Source: an uncultured Clostridia bacterium (GTDB taxonomy: Bacteria > Bacillota > Clostridia > Oscillospirales > Acutalibacteraceae). Taken from it: a stretch of DNA of 17,798 bases. The stretch covers positions 1 through 17,798 of the forward strand of contig CAMVNL010000008.1 in NCBI GenBank assembly GCA_947168785.1, given 5' to 3'. Positions 11,589 through 17,798 of this stretch are shown here, piece after piece. Numbering within the stretch: position 1 is the first letter of the stretch; every line of letters starts with the position of its first letter. Both the position numbers and the translations under genes were made by a program. A model generated the notes under the pieces. The model ran no database searches. It was not told the origin of the DNA and was given only the letters and a program-made list of their open reading frames with translations.

Positions 11589-14500
11589 ATGACCCGTATT
11601 CTCTCCTTCTTTTTCATGCTTTTCGCCCTGATCTGCGGGCTATTCGGCAAAAACGCCGGGGTGGAATACGACCCGGCGGCTTACGAAGCCGGCCTGCCCG
11701 CCTGCGTCACGGAAGGGCAGGTGCGCGTGGAGCTGCTGCGCGACACGCTGGTGCGGATCGAAACCAGAGGCCCCAAGGGCTTTGAAAACCGCCCCTCCTT
11801 CACCGTGGAAAAACGGACGGGCTGGGACGAGGTGGCCTTCACCGAAACGACGGAAAACGGCTTCCGCGTCGTCAAAACCGCCGCCTATACGGTCTGCGTG
11901 CCCCTACACGCGCAGAGCGCCGAGGGCTGTTATATCACCGGCCCCGACGGATGCGAGCTGTGGCGGTTTGAGACGGATACCGACTCCAACGTGGTGCTGC
12001 CCTCCCCCTCCGACGAGCTGCAAAGCTGGTATTTCACCGATACGCCCCGGGTGATCCCCTCCGAGGCGGGCTACGCCAACACGAAAAATACCGCCCCCTA
12101 TAACGGCTGGGACCTGGACAACCAGGCCCAGGACCTGTTCGTGTTTTTGCCCGGCGGCGACTACGCCACCTTCACTAAAGACTTCACCGACCTGACGGGG
12201 AAAAGCGAGATGATCTCCCTGAACCTGCTGGGGTTCTGGGATTCCCGCTATTACGAATACACGCAGGATACCGCATGGCAGCAGATCAAAGACTACTACG
12301 ACCGGGGCTATCCGCTGGACGTGCTGGTCATTGACACCGACTGGCGGCAGCAGATCAACAACCGGGGTACCGGCTACACCCTCAGCCGCAGCCACTTCCC
12401 CACCTTCGAGCTGTTTGCGGACAAGGTGCACAAGGAGGGCGTTTCGCTGGTGTTCAACGACCACCCGGAGCCCACCGCCGGCAACACCAACCTGCTGCAG
12501 CCCTATGAGATCTACTACCGCAATACCAACCTGAAAAAGCTGCTGGCCAAGGGGCTGGACTACTGGTGGTACGACCGCAACTGGTGGACCACCGTCAACC
12601 CCATCCACGAGGACCTGTCCCGCTACGTGACGGGCATGTACGCCTACCGGTGGATCACCCAAAGCTACTATGAGGAAAAGGCCGGCAGCGGTTACGCCCG
12701 CCGCCCCCTCATCATGGCCAACGTGGACGGCGTCGGCAACGGGACGTATGAATACCCCAGCGAGCTGGCGGCCCACCGCTATACCCTGCAATGGACCGGC
12801 GACATCGGCGCTTCTGCCGCGTCGCTGCAACAGGAGATCGGCAACATGACCTTCCTCTCCACCGCATCCCTGCTGCCCTATACCAGCTCCGATCTCGGCG
12901 GCCACACCTCCGAGGTCACGCCGGAGCAGTACGTCCGCTGGCTGCAATACGGGGCCCTGTCCCCCATCATGCGGGTCCACTGCACCAAGCCCTATTCCCG
13001 CATGCCCTGGCTCTACGGCGACACGGTGGAGGCCGTCGCCCACCGCTATACGGACCTGCGCTACCGGCTGCTGCCGCTGTTCTACGCGCTGGCCCACGAA
13101 AACTATGAGACCGGCGCGCCGCTGCTGCGCCGTGTGGACGTGGCTTACCCGCAGTACGCGGAGGCCGACCGGGACGACGAGTACCTGATCGGCGATTCCC
13201 TGCTGGTGGCCCCCATCGCCGAGAGCGAGCCCCGCTGCGAGGACTACGCCTTCACTGCCGACGGGCAGGAGGGCCTGCGGGGCGAATTCTACCCCAACAC
13301 GGACTTTTCCGGCGAGCCGGAGGTTGTCACCCACGACAGACGCATCGACTTCGACTGGGTCTTCGACGCGCCGAACGGCCTTTCCGTCTCCGACTACTTC
13401 ACCGTCCGCTGGACGGGCCAGCTGACCGTGGGAGAAAAGCCCCTCTACTTCACCGCCTACGCCGACGACGGCGTGCGGGTGTGGATCGACGGCGAACAGG
13501 TGATCGACGGATGGGATACCTTCAACACCACCTTTGAGACCGACTGGCTGGAAGCGGGCAGCACCCACGATATCAAAATCGAATACTGCGACGGCAACAA
13601 CCACGCCCATATCTTTTTCACCGCCTACACCGAGGGCGACGTGAGCCGCGAGGTGTTTTTGCCCGACGGCGTGTGGACGGACGTGTGGACCGGCGAACGC
13701 TACACCGGCCCCGATACGATCGCCGTCTCACACCCGCTGGAGACCTCCCCCATCTTCGTGAAGCAGGGCAGCGTGATCCCACTGGCGGACAATATGAAGA
13801 ATACCAACAGCGGCGACTGGAGCCATCTGACGCTGGACGTGTACCCCGGCACGGAAAGCTCTTCCGTCACCCTGTATGAGGACGACACCGACACCGTGGC
13901 CTATAAAGACGGAAAGTTCCGCACCACGGAGATCACCCTTGCCGGCGGCGCGACCCAGACGCTGACGATTTACCCCGCCGAGGGCAGCTTCACGGGTTCC
14001 CGTGCCTTCCGCAACCGGGATTACACCGTCCGCGTCCACGGCAGAAGCGACTGGGGCGAGCTGACCGCCGCAACCCGCAACGGCAAAGCCGTGACCTTCA
14101 CGAAGGTAGAACGGGACGCCAACGCCGACCCGCTGGCGAACACCGGCGGCGCGCGGGACGCGGACGTGTACGAATTTTCCTTCCGGGCGGGCGTGGGCGA
14201 AAAGAGCGTGGTGACGCTGACCTTTGCCTCCGCCACAGAGGACGGGACCAACGGCGCTTACGACGACGCAGCCTCCGCTTTCACCGTAGAGGTGGCAAAA
14301 CGCACCCACGACGACGCCCTCACCCTGCCGGAAAATGCCAGGGACTATCTGCTGTGCGGCGCGGATACCGCCATGACGGAGATCCGCAAAACCGGCGAGC
14401 GCATCGGCCCGCTGGAGGTCACCGGCAAGAAGTGGTCCTATGACGACAACTACCCCATCCGGTGGACCGGCGGCGAGACCGCCTGCGGCGTGGCGGCAAA

Positions 14501-14747
14501 GCAGGCCCTGCGCACGGTGCTGAAGGGCGAAGGGACCTTTACCCTGTACCTGGGCGGCTATCAATCCGTGGCCCAGCTCACCGTCCGTGACCGGGCAGGC
14601 AACGTGAAGACCGTCTCCTTCGGCGATATGGAGGAAAGCTACTACCGGGCCGTCACCATCACCACCGACGGAAACAGCGAGCTGGAGGTCACCTATTCCC
14701 TGCGCTGCGGCAACAATATCACCGCCGCCGCCATCGTGGCGGAATAA
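11589..14747 (+). CDS. GH31 alpha-glycosidase with an inserted PA14 domain
   Basis: 1052 residues. The N-terminus (about 5-22) is hydrophobic but has no clear signal-peptidase site, so it may be an uncleaved anchor. The layout is an N-terminal beta domain (about 40-200), the GH31 barrel (about 208-480), and a C-terminal beta region interrupted by a PA14 domain (about 562-680, GEFYPNTDFSG to HIFFTAY). A DUF5110-type domain (about 745-800) and a further beta domain at the end (about 850-1052) follow. DYWWYDRNWW places the nucleophile at D329, and QWTGDIGAS places the acid/base at D405. Such enzymes release alpha-linked glucose or xylose, or transfer glucosyl units; PA14 domains usually bind carbohydrate. 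I start at the ATG at 11589 because AGGAGG (11576-11581) is 7 bases upstream; an in-frame TTG at 11571 precedes that site. It is longer than ordinary GH31 enzymes because of PA14 and the end domain. Confidence 0.93.
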   Translation: MTRILSFFFMLFALICGLFGKNAGVEYDPAAYEAGLPACVTEGQVRVELLRDTLVRIETRGPKGFENRPSFTVEKRTGWDEVAFTETTENGFRVVKTAAYTVCVPLHAQSAEGCYITGPDGCELWRFETDTDSNVVLPSPSDELQSWYFTDTPRVIPSEAGYANTKNTAPYNGWDLDNQAQDLFVFLPGGDYATFTKDFTDLTGKSEMISLNLLGFWDSRYYEYTQDTAWQQIKDYYDRGYPLDVLVIDTDWRQQINNRGTGYTLSRSHFPTFELFADKVHKEGVSLVFNDHPEPTAGNTNLLQPYEIYYRNTNLKKLLAKGLDYWWYDRNWWTTVNPIHEDLSRYVTGMYAYRWITQSYYEEKAGSGYARRPLIMANVDGVGNGTYEYPSELAAHRYTLQWTGDIGASAASLQQEIGNMTFLSTASLLPYTSSDLGGHTSEVTPEQYVRWLQYGALSPIMRVHCTKPYSRMPWLYGDTVEAVAHRYTDLRYRLLPLFYALAHENYETGAPLLRRVDVAYPQYAEADRDDEYLIGDSLLVAPIAESEPRCEDYAFTADGQEGLRGEFYPNTDFSGEPEVVTHDRRIDFDWVFDAPNGLSVSDYFTVRWTGQLTVGEKPLYFTAYADDGVRVWIDGEQVIDGWDTFNTTFETDWLEAGSTHDIKIEYCDGNNHAHIFFTAYTEGDVSREVFLPDGVWTDVWTGERYTGPDTIAVSHPLETSPIFVKQGSVIPLADNMKNTNSGDWSHLTLDVYPGTESSSVTLYEDDTDTVAYKDGKFRTTEITLAGGATQTLTIYPAEGSFTGSRAFRNRDYTVRVHGRSDWGELTAATRNGKAVTFTKVERDANADPLANTGGARDADVYEFSFRAGVGEKSVVTLTFASATEDGTNGAYDDAASAFTVEVAKRTHDDALTLPENARDYLLCGADTAMTEIRKTGERIGPLEVTGKKWSYDDNYPIRWTGGETACGVAAKQALRTVLKGEGTFTLYLGGYQSVAQLTVRDRAGNVKTVSFGDMEESYYRAVTITTDGNSELEVTYSLRCGNNITAAAIVAE

Positions 14748-14840
14748 GGCCGTCGCGTCACAGCACCAGCCCGCCTTTCAGATCGGCAAAGCGGCCCTTC
14801 TTTTCCTCCTTCGGCGCGGCTCATTTTTCGAAAAACACAC

Positions 14841-14872
14841 AGGCTCCCCGAACGCAACGGTTCGGGGAGCCT
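14841..14872 (-). terminator. Strong hairpin terminator between convergent GH31 and transporter genes
   Basis: 14841-14853 and 14860-14872 are perfect 13-base inverted repeats with a 6-base loop. On the minus strand the stem is followed after 5 bases by TTTTT, so it mainly serves the transporter operon, 46 bases after its stop. The plus-strand side has only a weak T-rich stretch, but this is the only hairpin seen after GH31 and it may work both ways. Confidence 0.75.
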
Positions 14873-14918
14873 TGATTGATATGTTCTGTTGTAACAGACG
14901 TCCGTGTTATTGACGGGA

Positions 14919-16757
14919 TCAGTTCATCTTGATGCCCTCAAGCTCTTCCTCTGTCAGCACGTCGGCGTGCTCGATGGCGGCGTCGATATCCACAGGGATC
15001 TCGCTGTCCAGCTTGCCGGGGTCTTCAAAGTGAAGCCCGCCCTTGTACTCGTTGGGGAACCACCCGGCCTGGGCCAGCTTCGCCCGCTGCTCCAAAGTCT
15101 TCATCACGTAGATATGCTGCTTGTTGTTGTACCGCCAGAAGGCGTAGGGGATCATCATGAGCAGGTGGCCGGTCATGTCGAAGATCAGCGGGATGGCCAG
15201 AATGTTGAACCTGGCGGAGTCGATGAACAGCACCTCCCAGTTGGAGTTGAAGCCGTTGTGCAGCATCAGCACCGGGATGATCAGGCCGATCAGCGTCGTC
15301 AGGGGGCCGGTGAACCAGCCGTACACGCCCGAAAAGCCCTCCAGCCGCTCGCCGGAAAGGTACATCTGGTAATCGCCCAGCCGGTTGGACATATCCTGCT
15401 GGGCCACCTTCGTGGCCTCTTCGATAAAGCCGCGCATCCACATGGTCACGTACAGAATGATGGCGCAGAGGGTCACGTTCTCGCCGGTCAGGAACAGCGT
15501 CAGAATGCAGATGCCCTCCGCCAGCACGGTGGTGATCTGGTTGAACTCCTTCAGCGTCCGGTAAGAGAACTTCTTCATGATGATTGGCGCGAGGAAGGTG
15601 GGAATGGTGCTTCGCGCCGTGTAAAGAATGGTCAACAGGCTGTATTCCAGCCCGCTGAGACGCAGGGTGTAGAGCTTTGCGATGGTGATGATATCCAGCA
15701 TGCCGTTGCCGAAAGCGTCCAGCAGGTCGGCGATGACGTTGACCCAGCGGAATTTGTTGCGGGTCACCTCGGAAATGCCGTACCACAGCGAAATGTTCTG
15801 CTTCTTTTCCAGCGGCGGCTGGGGGATCCGCTCCTTGACGTTGCGGGCAAACAGAAGCGTCAGCAGCGCCATGGGCACGAAGCAGGCGGGCAGCACCCAG
15901 CGGAAGAAGTTGATATCGTCAAATTCGCCAAGCAAGGGGATCACCACCACGAACACGGAGTTGAGCAGGTGGGAGATCTTGACCGGGTAGGCCCGGATCC
16001 ACAGGCGTTCCTGGGGGTTGGGGCTGGCCATATACGCGGCGGACTGGATGGAGTTGGAGAAATCGAACATGCCGTAAAGGCTGAACAGCAGATACGCCAG
16101 CCAGAAGCGTTCCTCCACGTTGGGAATGTTGTAGATGGGCAGCCAGCCCAGCAGCACGATGAAAACGCATTTCTGTACCACGTTGGCGTAGAGGTTATAT
16201 TTGTACCGGCCGAACTTCGGCAGCAGCTTTTTGCGGAAGAAGATGTTCCGCAGGCCGCCGTAGCCGTTGATCAGGCACTGCACGCCCAGAATCTTGAAAA
16301 AGCTGCTCATGGAAACGCCGGGGATCTTACCGATGAGGGTATAGAGCGTACTCCCCGTGGGGATGAGCTTTGACGCGTCAAAGAGGATCAGCAGCAATCC
16401 CAGCACCGCGCCGACGCCGTAGATGCTCACGACCCTGCGCTCGGTCTTTTTCTCCATGGCGTGGAGGTTGTCTGTCACCAGCCAGCCGATCAGCGTCCAG
16501 AGGTAGCCCAGCGGCAGCCCGATCAGCCCCACCACGGAAAACGCCACGTAGGGCAGGTTGTAGTGGTACATGATCAGGAAGCAGGAGGCGCCGAAGCTGA
16601 GGTAGTTCAGCGGAACCTGCGCGGCGTAGTTGAAGGTCACGCCGCCGAAGATCTGCAGATGCTCCTTATACGAGACGTAATTGCCCTTGGAGCGGTCGGG
16701 GGTGTTCCAGTGTTCCTTAACGTCCGCGAAAAACGCCTTTACTTTGCCGTCCGCCAT
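14919..16757 (-). CDS. MFS transporter of the GPH (sugar:cation symporter) type
   Basis: 612 residues with about a dozen hydrophobic segments from residue 50 to 545, so an inner-membrane transporter. GDYQMYLSGERLEGFSG (461-477) matches the D-Y-x(5)-G-x-R-x-E-G signature of the glycoside-pentoside-hexuronide family, which takes up sugars or glycosides with a cation. The protein is longer than the usual 450-500 residues. The extra length includes a hydrophilic N-terminus (about 1-35) and a C-terminal tail of about 65 residues rich in acidic residues. AGGAGG lies 9 bases before the ATG, inside the end of the upstream gene. The TAA of that gene and this ATG are separated by one base, so translation is coupled. 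The substrate may be a product of the nearby hydrolases, but that is inference from position. Confidence 0.88.
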   Translation of the reverse strand: MADGKVKAFFADVKEHWNTPDRSKGNYVSYKEHLQIFGGVTFNYAAQVPLNYLSFGASCFLIMYHYNLPYVAFSVVGLIGLPLGYLWTLIGWLVTDNLHAMEKKTERRVVSIYGVGAVLGLLLILFDASKLIPTGSTLYTLIGKIPGVSMSSFFKILGVQCLINGYGGLRNIFFRKKLLPKFGRYKYNLYANVVQKCVFIVLLGWLPIYNIPNVEERFWLAYLLFSLYGMFDFSNSIQSAAYMASPNPQERLWIRAYPVKISHLLNSVFVVVIPLLGEFDDINFFRWVLPACFVPMALLTLLFARNVKERIPQPPLEKKQNISLWYGISEVTRNKFRWVNVIADLLDAFGNGMLDIITIAKLYTLRLSGLEYSLLTILYTARSTIPTFLAPIIMKKFSYRTLKEFNQITTVLAEGICILTLFLTGENVTLCAIILYVTMWMRGFIEEATKVAQQDMSNRLGDYQMYLSGERLEGFSGVYGWFTGPLTTLIGLIIPVLMLHNGFNSNWEVLFIDSARFNILAIPLIFDMTGHLLMMIPYAFWRYNNKQHIYVMKTLEQRAKLAQAGWFPNEYKGGLHFEDPGKLDSEIPVDIDAAIEHADVLTEEELEGIKMN

Positions 16758-16758
16758 G

Positions 16759-17772
16759 TTACGCCGCCTCCTTTACCTGAGAATACAGTACGGGCACTTT
16801 TACGTAGACCACCTTTTTGACCTTGGGGGTCCAGCTGTTGCCCAGGTCCACGTTTGCCTTGACCTCTTCCTTCGAGGCCTCCATGTGGATCTCCGGGGCG
16901 GCGGAGCCGAAGAAGGCGTGGTGCCCGATCTTGATCACGCTTTTCGGGATAAAGATATAATGCAGGGATTTGGAGTAGCTGAAGGCGTCCGAACCGATCC
17001 TTTCGAGGGTGGCGGGCAGATCGAGGGTCTCCATCTGCTCGCACCGGAAAAAGCCCATGGTCTCCACGTCCGTGATCCCCTCGTGCAGGTCGGCGGCCTG
17101 CAGCCGTTCGCAATAGGCGAAGCACAGCTCGCCGATGGTCGTCACCGTATCGGGGAAATCCACGGTGAACCGGAACTTCTCCTCCGCGGGCTTCTCGTTG
17201 TGGTCCGCGTCCTCGTCGCTGTAGGCCGCGTCGATCTCGTCCTTATGGGCCTCCACGTAGGAAAGAAAGGCCTCGGCGTCGTCCGCCGTCTGCGGTTCGG
17301 GTGCGCCCAGCTGTACCGCCAGCATGGCGTAGCCGCGCTTGGCGGGGCAGAGCAGCGCCTTGACCGGCGCGCCGTTCTCCAGCTCGTAGAGGACGCCGTC
17401 GATGACCCGGTAGCGTTCGTTTCCCTCCTCCACGAAGATCCCGAAGAGGTTCTTGCAGGAATAGAAGGACTTGCCGCTGATCTCCTTCACGTCCTTGCCG
17501 ATAGAAATGAACCGCAGATACTCGTTGCAGGTGACGGCCCACTGCCGCACTTCCGAAACGGGCTGGGATTCATCCGGGTTGTCGCCGTTTTCATCGGTCA
17601 GGCAGTCGATCCGCAGCACCGTATCCTGCTCCCCGCCGTTGAACTGATAGAGCTGCAGCAGCCCGTCGTCCGTCGTTTTATACTCAAACTTGTCCTGAGC
17701 GAGAGAGGTGAAGCTGAAGTAGAGCGAAAGCCCGATGAAGCAGAGGATCACGATGATGAAAAGGATCTTCAT
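16759..17772 (-). CDS. Membrane-anchored BspA-like leucine-rich repeat protein
   Basis: 337 residues as read from the ATG at 17772. Residues 2-22 are a hydrophobic anchor. Two blocks of LRR_5 (BspA/TpLRR) repeats follow. One is near 83-120 (ISIGKDVKEISGKSFYSCKN), and the other runs about 203-290, with GELCFAYCERL, SDAFSYSKSL and GHHAFFGSA as repeat cores. An acidic stretch (about 160-198) separates them. Such repeats bind proteins or surfaces; a role for this one is not known. No good ribosome binding site precedes the ATG at 17772, and the frame stays open to the right edge with basic residues (KRGKNTK). The true start may therefore lie outside the window, and the gene may be 5'-partial. It is the first gene of a coupled pair with the transporter. 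Confidence 0.82.
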   Translation of the reverse strand: MKILFIIVILCFIGLSLYFSFTSLAQDKFEYKTTDDGLLQLYQFNGGEQDTVLRIDCLTDENGDNPDESQPVSEVRQWAVTCNEYLRFISIGKDVKEISGKSFYSCKNLFGIFVEEGNERYRVIDGVLYELENGAPVKALLCPAKRGYAMLAVQLGAPEPQTADDAEAFLSYVEAHKDEIDAAYSDEDADHNEKPAEEKFRFTVDFPDTVTTIGELCFAYCERLQAADLHEGITDVETMGFFRCEQMETLDLPATLERIGSDAFSYSKSLHYIFIPKSVIKIGHHAFFGSAAPEIHMEASKEEVKANVDLGNSWTPKVKKVVYVKVPVLYSQVKEAA

Positions 17773-17798
17773 CTTCGTGTTTTTTCCCCGTTTCTCCG

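Overview
The window looks like a GC-rich member of the Clostridia from an animal gut (Oscillospiraceae-like). This is an inference from several traits: GC-rich genes with AT-rich intergenic spaces, strong GGAGG-type ribosome binding sites, housekeeping-type promoters with 17-base spacers, and a gene set of secreted glycoside hydrolases, a DUF4434 protein, a GPH-type transporter, BspA-like leucine-rich repeats and zinc-ribbon membrane proteins. I see no rRNA, tRNA, CRISPR array, prophage or intact transposase.

Left part (1-2834): the 5' end of an unrecognised minus-strand gene diverges from a Gfo/Idh/MocA oxidoreductase, with a promoter for each side. A terminator-like hairpin follows the oxidoreductase, then a secreted DUF4434 TIM-barrel protein. 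Centre-left (2835-6753): three minus-strand genes, namely two zinc-ribbon membrane proteins (DUF4234 and DUF898) with nearly identical promoters, and a secreted M6-type metallopeptidase. Between the two zinc-ribbon genes lies a roughly 300-base element with terminal inverted repeats. It contains a head-to-head pair of hairpins that each begin with GTAG.

Centre-right (7022-14747): a plus-strand carbohydrate block of secreted GH5, cytoplasmic GH39-like enzyme, second secreted GH5 and GH31 with a PA14 insert. The last three probably form one operon. The GH5-GH31 gap holds a second GTAG hairpin pair whose arms form a perfect 26-base inverted repeat. Right part (14919-17798): a translationally coupled minus-strand pair of a membrane-anchored leucine-rich repeat protein and a GPH/MFS transporter, ending convergently with GH31 at a strong hairpin.

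Read together, the two extracellular GH5 enzymes, the GH31, the GH39-like enzyme and the transporter suggest stepwise use of a glucan or mixed plant or host glycan: cutting outside, uptake, and finishing inside. The substrate cannot be read from the sequence. The most unusual features are the GTAG hairpin pairs with compensatory stem changes, the twin promoters of the zinc-ribbon genes, and the similar C-terminal aromatic/basic helices on the secreted enzymes.
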